Source: Microbacteriaceae bacterium UBA1487 (GTDB lineage Bacteria > Actinomycetota > Actinomycetes > Actinomycetales > Microbacteriaceae). Taken from it: a stretch of 30,687 bases of DNA. Positions 1 through 10,404 of the stretch are shown in pieces (the stretch's first letter is position 1; every line of letters starts with the position of its first letter). The position numbers and the translations under genes were made by a program. The DNA lies in contig DCRR01000009.1 of the NCBI GenBank assembly GCA_002325245.1, positions 180,007 through 210,693 on the forward strand, written 5' to 3'. Below the pieces are notes generated by a model. It saw only the letters and a program-made list of their open reading frames with translations. It had not been told where the DNA came from and did no database searches.

Positions 1-38
1 ACGAGGGCCGCCGGCACGAGACGGTAGTCGCCGCGCAC
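1..38 (-). CDS. Start of a ComEC-like DNA uptake channel gene (partial)
   Basis: Only the first 12 codons are visible, reading V-R-G-D-Y-R-L-V-P-A-A-L from a GTG at 38. The gene runs off the left edge. It starts 3 nt after the comEA stop on the same strand, the usual place of comEC, which encodes the inner-membrane channel for DNA uptake. An Arg/Asp-rich start leading into a hydrophobic stretch fits ComEC N-termini, but the assignment rests mainly on position. No clear ribosome binding site is seen, so translation is probably coupled to comEA. Confidence 0.5.
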   Translation of the reverse strand, partial: MRGDYRLVPAAL

Positions 39-41
39 GGC

Positions 42-644
42 TCAGACCGTGACGAGGTCGCGCAGACCCTCGAAGGTCTTGTCGCCGATCCCGCTGACGC
101 TCAGCAGATCCTCGATCGCGGTGAATCGCCCGTTCGTCTCCCGCCACTGCAGGATGCGCTCCGCCATCGCGGGCCCGATGCGCGGCAGCGTCTCGAGGGT
201 CGCCGCATCGGCGGTGTTGAGGTTCACCTTGCCGCCGACGACCGCGCCCGAGCCGACGGCGGGCGCCTCCCCCTCGGCGTAGACGATCAGCTGCTCGCCG
301 TCGACGAGGAACCTCGCCAGGTTGACGGCCTCAGGGTCGGCCCCCTCCAGGAAGCCGCCCGCCGCCGCGACCGCGTCGACGGCACGCGCGCCGTCGCTCA
401 GCTCGTAGAGGCCGGGGCGCGCGACGAGCCCCAGGATGTGCACGTAGATCGTCGCGCTCGCGCCGCTGATCGCGGCGGCGGTCTCGGCCGGGGCTGGCGC
501 GTCGATCACGGCGCTGGTGCCGCGCGGGGTGACGGCGGTGATGAACACCGCAACGCCGAGCGCCGCGAGCGCGAGCATGAGCGCGGCCCCGACCCCGACC
601 CGCACGCGGGCGCGGCGGGGGTCGGGGTCGAGACGCGCGCTCAC
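42..644 (-). CDS. comEA: ComEA family helix-hairpin-helix DNA-binding protein
   Basis: The 200-residue protein has one membrane segment (about 17-38), a linker, a SLBB-type beta-grasp domain (about 64-125, with VARPGLYEL) and a C-terminal pair of helix-hairpin-helix motifs (about 138-200, starting VNLNTADAATLETLPRIGP). This is the ComEA architecture: a membrane-anchored receptor that binds double-stranded DNA outside the membrane and passes it to ComEC. In actinobacteria the genes are common even in strains not known to be competent. The GTG start at 644 is preceded by TAACCT with a 6-nt gap and no Shine-Dalgarno sequence, so the mRNA is probably leaderless. The length is normal for the family. 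Confidence 0.9.
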   Translation of the reverse strand: MSARLDPDPRRARVRVGVGAALMLALAALGVAVFITAVTPRGTSAVIDAPAPAETAAAISGASATIYVHILGLVARPGLYELSDGARAVDAVAAAGGFLEGADPEAVNLARFLVDGEQLIVYAEGEAPAVGSGAVVGGKVNLNTADAATLETLPRIGPAMAERILQWRETNGRFTAIEDLLSVSGIGDKTFEGLRDLVTV

Positions 645-650
645 GGCGTC

Positions 651-656
651 AGGTTA
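651..656 (-). promoter_or_regulatory. Leaderless -10 element of comEA
   Basis: TAACCT on the minus strand ends 6 nt before the comEA GTG start. This places transcription initiation at or within 1-2 nt of the start codon. No convincing -35 box is visible. Confidence 0.5.
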
Positions 657-704
657 GGTCGGCACCGCTCGCGCGGTCCCGCGGATGCTCCCGGCTGTGG
701 GCGG

Positions 705-3251
<2,547 letters not shown>

Positions 3252-3390
3252 AGAACTCTCATTCGTCAGGTGCCGGACCGTGCCCCGCGCCAACGCTCGG
3301 CGGGCGGACGTCGCGATCCATCGTCCAGGTTACTCAACACGCGGGCATGTTCTTGCGTTCCCGCCCGCACCGTCTCGTCGCGGGCGCAGA

Positions 3391-4767
3391 TCAGCGCGCC
3401 GAGGCGCCGAGCACGCGGAGGAGCGGCGCCGCCTTCACCCGGATCTCGTCGAGCTCGGCGGCAGGGTCGGACAGCGCGGTGATGCCGCCGCCGGTGCCGA
3501 TCGAGGCGCCCGAGGGATCCAGCACGATGCTGCGGATCACCATCGCCAGGTCGCAGGCGCCGTCGAAGCCGAACCAGCCGAATGCCCCCGAGTAGATGCC
3601 GCGCGGCCGCGCCTCGAGCTCGTGCAGAAGCTCCGTCGCCCGCCGTTTCGGGGCGCCCGTCATCGACCCGGCCGGGAAGCACGCCTCGACCAGGTCGGCC
3701 ACGTCGACGCCGTCGCGAAGCCGCCCCTCGACCGTGCTCACGAGCTGGTGCACCTGCGCGTAGCTCTCCACCTCGAGCAGGTGGGTGACGGCGACGCTGC
3801 CGACCTCGCACACGCGCGAGAGATCGTTGCGCATCAGGTCGACGATCATCAGGTTCTCGGCGCGCTCCTTGTCGCTCTCGAGCAGCTCGACGCGGGCGGC
3901 GGCGTCGCTCGCGGCGTCGGCGCCGCGCGGACGAGTGCCTTTGATGGGGCTCGTGTCGACGCGTCCGTGCGCATCGACACGCAGGAAGCGCTCCGGCGAG
4001 GCCGAGACGAGGGTCGTGTCGCCGATGCGGATCAGTCCGCCGTGATGGGTGGGACTGGTGCGACGCAGCGCGGTGAGCAGGTCGACCGGGTCGGGGTGGA
4101 CACCCGGCACCTCGACGCGCGTCGTGAGGCACAGCTGGTACGCCTCCCCCTCGCGGATCGCCTCCTGGCAGGCGCGGATGTGCTCGAGATACGTCGCATC
4201 GTCATCGAGCCAGCGCGCCTCAGCGGTCTGGGTCTCGGCAGGCTGGGCCTCGGCAGGCTCGCCGGGGCCGAGGCCGGTCAGCGCGGCCACCGCCGCGTCG
4301 CGCCAGAGGGCCAGCTCACCGCTCCAGTCGTCGCCGAGTGCGATCAGACGTCCCTCGCCGGTGGCGGCGTCGACGGCGAGCATCCGATCGACGCGCAGAA
4401 GCGCTGCCGGCGGCGACTCCGCGTCCACGGCCTGACCGAGCGTCTCGGCGCGAAGCTCGTACTCCAGCCAGCCGACGAGCCCCAGGCGGAACGCCGGGAG
4501 GTCGTCGCCCGCCTCGATCGGGTGATCCGCGAGTTCGGCGCGCAGTGTGTCGAGGACGCGCCCGGCTATGACGAGGCGCTCGCCCCGCCCCAGATAGTGG
4601 ACGCCGGGCCGAGCGCTGGAGGCCTCCGGTGCGGCGCTGTCGAGCCAGAAGCCGTCGGCCTCGCCGACGAGCGCCCGGAACGCCGCAGCCACGTCCGCCA
4701 CGATGCCGACCGGATGCTGCAGCAGCCGTCGCGGCGACGTTTCCAGCCGGACGGAGGAGAGGCGCAT
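3391..4767 (-). CDS. pabB: Aminodeoxychorismate synthase component I (chorismate-binding)
   Basis: The 458-residue protein belongs to the anthranilate/ADC/isochorismate synthase family. It has an N-terminal TrpE/PabB-like part and a C-terminal chorismate-binding domain (about 190-455). PIKGTRP at 274-280 carries the Lys (K276) used by PabB enzymes, where TrpE has PIAGT; this favours p-aminobenzoate/folate synthesis over tryptophan. Other core motifs are NLMIVDLMRNDLSR, FPAGSMTGAPK and GTGGGITALSDP. An Ala/Glu/Gln/Thr-rich linker near 169-184 is encoded by short direct repeats. No glutaminase (PabA) gene is in the window. The adjacent divergent gene is a PabC-like lyase, completing the last step to p-aminobenzoate. 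The start has no Shine-Dalgarno sequence and lies 6 nt after TAGGAT. Confidence 0.92.
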   Translation of the reverse strand: MRLSSVRLETSPRRLLQHPVGIVADVAAAFRALVGEADGFWLDSAAPEASSARPGVHYLGRGERLVIAGRVLDTLRAELADHPIEAGDDLPAFRLGLVGWLEYELRAETLGQAVDAESPPAALLRVDRMLAVDAATGEGRLIALGDDWSGELALWRDAAVAALTGLGPGEPAEAQPAETQTAEARWLDDDATYLEHIRACQEAIREGEAYQLCLTTRVEVPGVHPDPVDLLTALRRTSPTHHGGLIRIGDTTLVSASPERFLRVDAHGRVDTSPIKGTRPRGADAASDAAARVELLESDKERAENLMIVDLMRNDLSRVCEVGSVAVTHLLEVESYAQVHQLVSTVEGRLRDGVDVADLVEACFPAGSMTGAPKRRATELLHELEARPRGIYSGAFGWFGFDGACDLAMVIRSIVLDPSGASIGTGGGITALSDPAAELDEIRVKAAPLLRVLGASAR

Positions 4768-4779
4768 ACCCTGATCCTA
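4767..4779. promoter_or_regulatory. Symmetric bidirectional leaderless promoter between pabB and pabC
   Basis: The 13-bp sequence TACCCTGATCCTA holds two -10 hexamers in opposite directions with one base pair between them. TACCCT (4767-4772) on the plus strand ends 6 nt before the pabC ATG at 4779. TAGGAT (4779-4774) on the minus strand ends 6 nt before the pabB ATG at 4767. Both genes therefore look leaderless, and each -10 overlaps the first base of the opposite start codon. Confidence 0.6.
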
Positions 4780-5576
4780 TGAGCGCAACGACGACCCTCC
4801 TGTGGCACGGCGGCGCGCTCGAGCCCGTCGTGGACTGCACGCCCGGCCCGGTGGAGCTCGTCGCCGCTGACTCCTGGCTCACCGACGACGGTCTCACGCT
4901 CGCTCTCGATCTCCATCGCGCGCGCTTCTTCGACGCGGCCGGGGCCGAGGGCTTCGAGGAGGCCGAGCTGGCCGCATTCTGGGCCGCGGTGATCGCCGCG
5001 CTCCCCCGCACCGGCGCCTGGTTCCCGCGCGTCGAGGCGCGACGGCTGAACGATCGGCGAGAACTGCGACTGCTGCGGCGCGAGGCCCTCGAGCGCCGCC
5101 GCTCGGTCACCGTCGCGACGCATCTCGGGCGCGATCCGCGCACCGTTCCGCTCGTGAAGGGCCCCGACCTGGAGGCGATGCTGCGGCTGCGCACCGAAGC
5201 CCAGTCGCGCCATGCCGACGAGGCGGTGCTGCTGAGTGCCGAGGGCTTCGTCGTCGAAGGCTCCACGACGTGCTTCGCCTGGTGGCGCGGCGATGCCCTC
5301 GCGATCCCCGACCCGGAGCTTCCCCGCATCGACTCGGTGACGCTGCGCAGCGTGCTCGCGCTGGCGACGGCGCTCGGCATCGATGTGCTGCACGAGGAGG
5401 TCACCCCCGACGAGCTCGACGGGCTCGAGCTGTGGGCGCTGAACTCCTTGCACGGCATCAGGATCGTCACGGAGTGGATCGACGGACCGTCCCTCGCCGA
5501 GGATCCGGGCCGACTTCAGCGCTGGCGCGACCGCCTCGACGTGCTTCGTCGGCCGATCGGCGATCGGCGCGCGTGA
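4779..5576 (+). CDS. pabC: Aminotransferase class IV, aminodeoxychorismate lyase-like
   Basis: This PLP enzyme of fold type IV probably releases pyruvate from 4-amino-4-deoxychorismate to give p-aminobenzoate. The 265-residue protein shows the likely PLP Lys in PLVKGPDLEAM (about 128) and the family segment EGFVVEGSTTCFAWW, followed by a C-terminal SVTLRSVLALATALGI helix. The role is supported by pabB on the other side of an 11-bp gap. The sequence alone does not fully exclude a branched-chain or D-amino-acid transaminase. A longer in-frame reading from 4629 lies inside pabB and has no start signals, so ATG 4779 is used. The stop codon overlaps the dedA start by one base (TGATG), implying translational coupling. 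Confidence 0.85.
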   Translation: MSATTTLLWHGGALEPVVDCTPGPVELVAADSWLTDDGLTLALDLHRARFFDAAGAEGFEEAELAAFWAAVIAALPRTGAWFPRVEARRLNDRRELRLLRREALERRRSVTVATHLGRDPRTVPLVKGPDLEAMLRLRTEAQSRHADEAVLLSAEGFVVEGSTTCFAWWRGDALAIPDPELPRIDSVTLRSVLALATALGIDVLHEEVTPDELDGLELWALNSLHGIRIVTEWIDGPSLAEDPGRLQRWRDRLDVLRRPIGDRRA

Positions 5577-6268
5577 TGGACATCAACGCCGCCCTCACCT
5601 GGATCCTGGAGGTGGTCGCGTCCGTGGATCCGGTGCTGCGCACCACGCTCGCGGGCCTCGGGATGTTCCTGGAGACGAGTGTGCTCGTCGGACTCGTGGT
5701 GCCCGGCGACTCGATCGTGATCGTCGCCAGTACCGCCGTCGAGACGCCGGTCGGCTACGTCTCGCTGCTGGTCGCCGTCATCGTGGGGGCGCTCGGCGGC
5801 GAGAGCGTGGGCTTCGCTCTGGGGCGGCTGTTCGGTCCGCGCATCCGGGACTCCCGCCTGGGCCACTGGATCGGCCGCGCGAACTGGCAGCGCGCGGAGT
5901 ACTACGTGGACCGGCGGGGCGGCCCCGCGGTGTTCATCTCGCGCTTCCTGCCGGTTTTCCACTCGCTCGTGCCGCTCACGGTCGGCATGAGCGCGATGAG
6001 CTATCGCCGCTTCTTCGCCTGGACCGCGCCCGCGTGCGTGGTGTGGGCGGCCGCCTATGTCACGTTCGGCTCGGTCGCCGCGGTGGGCTACCGCGAGCTC
6101 GCGGATCAGCTGCACATCGCCGGATACATCTTCGTCGGCGTGATCGTCGCGTTCGCTCTCGGGGTCGTGCTCGTCAAGTGGCTTCTGGTGCGCTCCGAGC
6201 GCCGCCATTGGGACCACCCGGGCGATGGTGACGCGAACACGATCGACGACGACCTGACGGCGCGCTGA
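5576..6268 (+). CDS. DedA family membrane protein
   Basis: The 230-residue integral membrane protein has the DedA/SNARE-associated (VTT) pattern: an N-terminal helix, re-entrant segments with ETSVLVGLVVPGDS, a conserved GRLFGPRIR segment, and the family core RGGPAVFISRFLPVFHSLVPLTVGMSAMSYRRF, followed by two C-terminal helices. The conserved Glu near 36 and the Arg in ISRFLP are kept. DedA proteins are needed for envelope integrity, and some act as flippases that recycle polyprenyl phosphate or phosphatidylethanolamine. No substrate can be read from this sequence. The start overlaps the pabC stop (TGATG); a GTG one codon upstream is the only close alternative. The gene ends at a strong convergent terminator. 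Confidence 0.93.
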   Translation: MDINAALTWILEVVASVDPVLRTTLAGLGMFLETSVLVGLVVPGDSIVIVASTAVETPVGYVSLLVAVIVGALGGESVGFALGRLFGPRIRDSRLGHWIGRANWQRAEYYVDRRGGPAVFISRFLPVFHSLVPLTVGMSAMSYRRFFAWTAPACVVWAAAYVTFGSVAAVGYRELADQLHIAGYIFVGVIVAFALGVVLVKWLLVRSERRHWDHPGDGDANTIDDDLTAR

Positions 6269-6295
6269 GCCGAGCACCGCGGCCGGCGCAGACGA

Positions 6296-6332
6296 CAGCG
6301 GGGACGGGCGCGACCTGCACCCGTCCCCGCTG
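6296..6332. terminator. Convergent bidirectional hairpin terminator
   Basis: A perfect 13-bp stem (CAGCGGGGACGGG, 6296-6308, with its complement at 6320-6332) has an 11-nt loop. It lies between the ends of the dedA gene and the ABC operon. There is no U-tract, as is common in high-G+C actinobacteria. Confidence 0.8.
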
Positions 6333-6345
6333 ATGGCTCAGCGAA

Positions 6346-7257
6346 TCAGCCCAGGAAGCCGTTCGCCGTCAGCCACTCGGTCGCGATCTGCGCGCTCGAC
6401 AGCTGGTCCTCGACGCTCTGCACGTTGAGGGCGATCAGGCCGTCGGCGGTCAGCGCGGCGCTGACCGGGTCGAGCACCGAGGCGAGCTCATCCGCGAGGT
6501 CGGCGTTCACGAGCGGAACGACGTTCGAGGCGAGGAACAGCCCCTCCGGGTCGTCGAGCGTGACGAGACCGGAGGTCTGGATGCGCGGGTCGGCGGTGTA
6601 GATGTTGGCGACGTCGACGACGCCCTCGATGAGCGCATCGAAGGTGGTGTCGCCGGTGGCCTCGAAGCTCACGGTCACGCCGTAGACGCTCTCCAGGCCG
6701 CTGGGACCGTAGGGGCGCTCCTCGAGCTCCGGCGGGCCGCCGAGCACGACGCCGTCGACGTTCGCGAGATCGCCGATGGCGCTCAGCGAGTTCGCGTCGG
6801 CGAACTCCTGGGTGACGGTGTACGAGTCCTGGTCGCTCGCGGTGGACTGGTCGAGAACCGCCAGGGCGTCCGGGAGCGCGTCCGCGAGGGCCGCGTAGAC
6901 CTCGTCCGACTGGGTGGCGGTGGTGTCGGGCGCGTAGTACTGGAGGAGGTTTCCGGTGTACTCGGGGAAGACGTCCACCTCACCGGCCTCGAGCGCCGGG
7001 AGGTACGCGTCGCGCTGACCGATCTGGAACGAGCGCTCGACGTCGTAGCCGGCGTTCTCCAGGGCCTGCGCGTAGATCTCGGCGACGATCTCGTTCGAGT
7101 AGTACGCCTGCGAGCCGACCACAATGGTGTCGGTGCTGCCCGATCCCTCGGTGGGGCTCAGCGGATCGCCCTGCGCACACCCTGAGAGGGCCAATGCAAC
7201 CCCAACCACGGCTGCGCCCAGGGCGAGCCGGCCTTTGTTCCCTGCTGTGTTCAACAT
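6346..7257 (-). CDS. Glycine betaine/choline-type ABC transporter substrate-binding lipoprotein
   Basis: The 303-residue secreted lipoprotein has a positively charged start, a hydrophobic core and the lipobox LSGC (Cys27). The mature part is an OpuAC/ProX-type quaternary-amine-binding fold: IVVGSQAYYSNEIVAEIYAQ, then FPEYTGNLLQYY, then VVLGGPPELEERPYG. It should capture an osmoprotectant outside the membrane and deliver it to the two permeases encoded upstream. It is the last gene of the operon, 12 bp after the permease stop, with a good ribosome site (AAGGAAG) of its own. That fits the need for excess binding protein. The exact ligand (betaine, choline, carnitine, proline) cannot be read from sequence. 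Confidence 0.93.
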   Translation of the reverse strand: MLNTAGNKGRLALGAAVVGVALALSGCAQGDPLSPTEGSGSTDTIVVGSQAYYSNEIVAEIYAQALENAGYDVERSFQIGQRDAYLPALEAGEVDVFPEYTGNLLQYYAPDTTATQSDEVYAALADALPDALAVLDQSTASDQDSYTVTQEFADANSLSAIGDLANVDGVVLGGPPELEERPYGPSGLESVYGVTVSFEATGDTTFDALIEGVVDVANIYTADPRIQTSGLVTLDDPEGLFLASNVVPLVNADLADELASVLDPVSAALTADGLIALNVQSVEDQLSSAQIATEWLTANGFLG

Positions 7258-7269
7258 GATCTTCCTTAC

Positions 7270-8037
7270 CTAGTCGTTGGTGGGGGTCCCCACCGAACTC
7301 GCGCGCGGCCTCAGCGGCCGGGCGCGACGTGGTTGCGAACGCGGCGCGCTGCGCCCGTCCGGAATGATGCGCTCGGTGATCTGCGCGGCGAGGCCGAACA
7401 GCGCGTCGAGCGCGAAGGCGAGCGCCACGACCAGCAGCGCCGCGCCGAGCATCTGGTCGTAGCGGCGCAGCGGCAGCCCTTGGATGATGTCGAAGCCGAG
7501 ACCGCCGAGGTTCACATAGGCGGCGAGGGTCGCGGTCGCGACGACCTGCAGCGTCGCGCTGCGCAGTCCCCCGAGCAGCAGCGGCAGCCCGAGCGGCACC
7601 TCGACCTTCCAGAGGATCTGCCACTCGGTCATGCCGATGGCGCGCGCGGCGGAGATCGTGGAGCGGTCGATCGCCTCCAGGCCTGCGTAGGCGCCCGCGA
7701 GGATCGACGGAATCGCGAGGATCACGAACGCGATGTAGGACCCCGCCGCAACCCGAACCCCCAGCCCCACGCCGAGGGTGCCGAGCAGCAGGACGAAAAA
7801 CAGGATCAATCCGAAAGAGGGCAGGGCGCGCGCGGCGCCGGAGATGGCCACCGCGATCTCGCGGCCGCGCCCGGTGTGCCCGATCAGGTAGCCCGCGGGA
7901 ATCGCGATCGCCGCCGCGATGACCACCGACACGAGCGTGTAGAGCACGTGCTCGCCGAGGCGCGTCCACAGCTCGCCCTCCCCCGCGGGCCCGAGGTTGG
8001 CGACGATCCAGGCGAAGGCCTCGACGAAGAGCGTCAT
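7270..8037 (-). CDS. Osmoprotectant ABC transporter permease (second)
   Basis: The 255-residue protein has about six membrane helices and the binding-protein-dependent permease domain. The EAA-type loop SAARAIGMTEWQILWKVEVPLGLPLLLGG contacts the ATPase. AARALPSFGLILFFVLLLG and the C-terminal LGALFGLAAQITERI-like region resemble OpuCB/OpuCD and YehW/YehY. The start ATG at 8037 overlaps the upstream permease stop by 4 nt (ATGA). Longer in-frame readings run into that permease and are rejected. The C-terminal tail (about 225-255) is Arg/Pro/Ser-rich and cytoplasmic. The two permeases probably form a heterodimer. Confidence 0.92.
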   Translation of the reverse strand: MTLFVEAFAWIVANLGPAGEGELWTRLGEHVLYTLVSVVIAAAIAIPAGYLIGHTGRGREIAVAISGAARALPSFGLILFFVLLLGTLGVGLGVRVAAGSYIAFVILAIPSILAGAYAGLEAIDRSTISAARAIGMTEWQILWKVEVPLGLPLLLGGLRSATLQVVATATLAAYVNLGGLGFDIIQGLPLRRYDQMLGAALLVVALAFALDALFGLAAQITERIIPDGRSAPRSQPRRARPLRPRASSVGTPTND

Positions 8038-8696
8038 GTCGATACCGCCCGAGCTCGCGCGGGGGCCTGCCTCGCCCAGGGCATCAGCACCCGCCCGAGC
8101 AGCTGCAACGCGGCATCGACGACGAGCGCGAGAGCGGCCGTGGCGACGACTCCTGCGAACACCTCTTCCACGATGCGACGCTGCAGCCCGTTGGTGAAGA
8201 GATAGCCCAGGCTCTCGACGCCGATCAGGATTCCCACCGTCACGAGGGCGATCGTGCTCACCGCGACCACGCGGAGTCCGGCCAGCAGCACCGGGCCGGC
8301 GAGCGGAAACTCGACCTCCCAGAATCGACGCCAGGCCGAGTACCCCACCGCGGTCGCGGACTGCCGCACGCCGGGATCGACAGAGCCGAAGGCGTCCGCC
8401 GCGGCGCGCGCCATCAGGGCGACCGCGTACAGCGTGAGCGCGATGGTGACGTTGAACTCGCTGAGGAACGGAATCCCGAGCAGCGGCGGCAGCACGACGA
8501 AGAGGGCGAGCGACGGGATCGTGTAAAGCAGCCCGGCGACGGTCAGCACCAGCCCGCGCGTGACGCGGTAGCGCCACGCCACCCAGCCGAGCGGAATCGC
8601 GATGACGAAGCCGAGCACGATCGGAACGACGCTCAAGCGCAGGTGCTCGAGCGTCAGCCCCCCGATCAGCCCGAGGTTGTTGACGATCCAGTTCAT
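8034..8696 (-). CDS. Osmoprotectant ABC transporter permease (first)
   Basis: The 220-residue permease begins MNWIVNNLG and has about five or six membrane helices. Its ATPase-contact loop is QSATAVGYSAWRRFWEVEFPLAGPVLL. VAGLLYTIPSLALFVVLPPLLG is the typical OpuCB-family segment. The ATG at 8696 lies one base after the stop of the ATPase gene (TGA, one nt, ATG), and its own stop overlaps the next permease start, so the three cytoplasmic/membrane subunits are translationally coupled. Confidence 0.92.
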   Translation of the reverse strand: MNWIVNNLGLIGGLTLEHLRLSVVPIVLGFVIAIPLGWVAWRYRVTRGLVLTVAGLLYTIPSLALFVVLPPLLGIPFLSEFNVTIALTLYAVALMARAAADAFGSVDPGVRQSATAVGYSAWRRFWEVEFPLAGPVLLAGLRVVAVSTIALVTVGILIGVESLGYLFTNGLQRRIVEEVFAGVVATAALALVVDAALQLLGRVLMPWARQAPARARAVST

Positions 8697-8697
8697 C

Positions 8698-9519
8698 TCA
8701 GCGCCGCACCTCGCTGAGGACACCCGCCGCGCGACCGTCGGAGTCGACCAGGACGGTGCGTCCGTCCACCACCTTCTCGGTGAGCGCCCGCTTGCCGCGA
8801 TCGGCGCCCACGAAGCTCGCGACGAAGTCGTTGGCCGGATGCGCGAGCAGCTGCTCCGGGGAGCCCTTCTGCGCGATGCGTCCGCCGGTCTCCAGCAGCA
8901 CGATCTGATCGCCGAGCAGGAACGCCTCGTCGATGTCGTGCGTGACGAACACGATCGTCTTGCCCAGCTCTTGCTGCAGCCGGAGGACCTCCTGCTGGAG
9001 CTCGGCGCGCACGATCGGATCCACGGCGCCGAACGGCTCATCCATCAGCAGGATGTTCGGGTCGACCGCGAGCCCGCGGGCGACGCCGACGCGCTGCTGC
9101 TGACCCCCGGAGAGCTGCGAGGGGTAGCGTTGGGCAAGGTCCCGGTCGAGGCCGACGACATCCATGAGCTCCAGCGCACGGGCGTGGGCTTCGGCCTTGG
9201 AGGTGCCGACCAGACGGGGAACCGTCGCGATGTTGTCGATGACACGACGATGCGGAAGAAGTCCCGAGTTCTGCATGACGTAGCCGATGCGCCGCCGCAG
9301 TCGGACCGGCTCGGTCGTCGCCACGTCCTCGTCATCGATCAGCACGGCGCCCGCGCTCGGGTCGACCATGCGGTTGATCATCCGAAGCAGGGTCGTCTTC
9401 CCTGAGCCGCTCGATCCGACCAGCACGGTGACCTGGTGAGAGGGCATGACCACGCTGAAGTCGTCAACGGCAAGCGTGCCGTCGGGGAACTGCTTCGAAA
9501 CGGCTCTGAATTCGATCAT
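8698..9519 (-). CDS. Osmoprotectant ABC transporter ATP-binding protein
   Basis: The 273-residue ATPase powers the importer. Walker A is GSSGSGKTT (near 35-43), the Q-loop lies in IGYVMQNSGLLPHR, the signature is LSGGQQQRVGVARGL, Walker B is ILLMDEPFGAVD, and the switch His lies in FVTHDIDEA. It matches OpuCA/ProV-type proteins. It stops soon after the ATPase core and lacks the tandem CBS domains that sense ionic strength in OpuA/OpuC. The short tail (EKVVDGRTVLVDSDGRAAGVL) may be a degenerate remnant. It is the first gene of the operon. The ATG at 9519 has a GGGAGAG about 12 nt upstream, longer than the ideal spacing. Confidence 0.94.
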   Translation of the reverse strand: MIEFRAVSKQFPDGTLAVDDFSVVMPSHQVTVLVGSSGSGKTTLLRMINRMVDPSAGAVLIDDEDVATTEPVRLRRRIGYVMQNSGLLPHRRVIDNIATVPRLVGTSKAEAHARALELMDVVGLDRDLAQRYPSQLSGGQQQRVGVARGLAVDPNILLMDEPFGAVDPIVRAELQQEVLRLQQELGKTIVFVTHDIDEAFLLGDQIVLLETGGRIAQKGSPEQLLAHPANDFVASFVGADRGKRALTEKVVDGRTVLVDSDGRAAGVLSEVRR

Positions 9520-9629
9520 GCGCGGTCAGCTCTCCCTCGGTCGCCCCTCGATGGGGTCGTTGCCGGTGCAGAGCCCGCGCGCACTCGCGAAGGCCCCTCA
9601 CCATCTCAACACATTCGGAGCGGAGAGCG

Positions 9630-9655
9630 CCGGGGATTGCCGAAGCAATCCCCGG
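9630..9655. terminator. Hairpin terminator after the TetR gene
   Basis: A perfect 11-bp stem (CCGGGGATTGC, 9630-9640, with GCAATCCCCGG, 9645-9655) is closed by the stable tetraloop CGAA. It lies just beyond the TetR stop and ahead of the ABC operon on the same strand, insulating the two units. The remaining 110 bp to the ATPase start should hold the ABC promoter, but I could not identify its boxes. Confidence 0.8.
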
Positions 9656-9660
9656 ACGCG

Positions 9661-10323
9661 TCAGCGGGAGACGTTCGCGGGAACGGCGAAATACGGCGAC
9701 ATCAGCGCGACGAAGATGTCGTGCGCGTGAGCGATGAACTGCTCGTCGCCCTCAGGGTCGCGCGTGAACGCGCGCGCCACGAGCGCATCGCCGGCAGCGC
9801 TCGCCGCCTCGAAGGCCAGACGTGCGGCGTCGGAGCCCGGAAGCTCGAAACGCTGCACGAGGGCGTCGTACATGTGCGATGCGAGCGCGGCGTTCGCCGA
9901 CGCGCCCGTGGCGGGCCGCAGGTCGAGCACGTCGCCGAGCCGCAGCGAGGCGAAGCCGGGCTCGGTGCGGTACGCATCGACCAGCACGGCGACGCCCGCG
10001 GACAGCGCGGCGAACCAGTCGTCGTGCTGCTCGTCGCGCACCGCGGCCATGACGCGCTCATTCATCCGCTCGGCGTTGCGAGCCGCGAGGCTCTGCAGCA
10101 CGGCGATCCGGTCGGGGAAGTAGCGGTACACGGTGCCGATGGAGGCACCAGCGCGGTCAGCCACCATCGCCGTGGTCAGGCGCTCGTAGCCGATTTCGTC
10201 GATCACTTCGGCCGCCGCATCCAGCAGAGCCGCGAGGCGCGCGGTGCTTCGAGCCTGTACGGGCTCGTTGCGGATCAATGCAGCGGGATCAACCTGGTGA
10301 TCGGAGAGTTTGATGTGGGACAC
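9661..10323 (-). CDS. TetR family transcriptional regulator
   Basis: The 220-residue protein has an N-terminal TetR HTH (about 25-75): RLAALLDAAAEVIDEIGYERLTT, then AGASIGTVYRYFPDRIAVLQSL. The C-terminal all-helical ligand domain is not family-specific. The start is the GTG at 10323, chosen because AGGAGA lies 7 nt upstream; the same frame stays open far upstream across the divergent neighbour, but only because of the high G+C content. It faces the App1-like phosphatase gene across 81 bp and may control it, itself, or both. A possible -10 (TATGCT, minus strand, 10349-10354) and the palindrome GGCTAGCC (10369-10376) lie in that gap. Confidence 0.92.
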   Translation of the reverse strand: MSHIKLSDHQVDPAALIRNEPVQARSTARLAALLDAAAEVIDEIGYERLTTAMVADRAGASIGTVYRYFPDRIAVLQSLAARNAERMNERVMAAVRDEQHDDWFAALSAGVAVLVDAYRTEPGFASLRLGDVLDLRPATGASANAALASHMYDALVQRFELPGSDAARLAFEAASAAGDALVARAFTRDPEGDEQFIAHAHDIFVALMSPYFAVPANVSR

Positions 10324-10404
10324 AGGGGTTCTCCTTCTCGATTCGGTGAGCATACCTTCCGTTACTGTGGCTAGCCCGGATGTTCGCCGTGACACACTGG
10401 GACA

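Noticed and set aside
3252..3390. A T-box riboswitch upstream of leuS
   Set aside because: The conserved T-box core (TGGNACCGCG) is absent in the 139-bp leader and there is no clear terminator/antiterminator pair.
10369..10376. GGCTAGCC as the TetR operator
   Set aside because: It is only 8 bp with no extension of symmetry, short for TetR operators; noted in the gene entry but not called.
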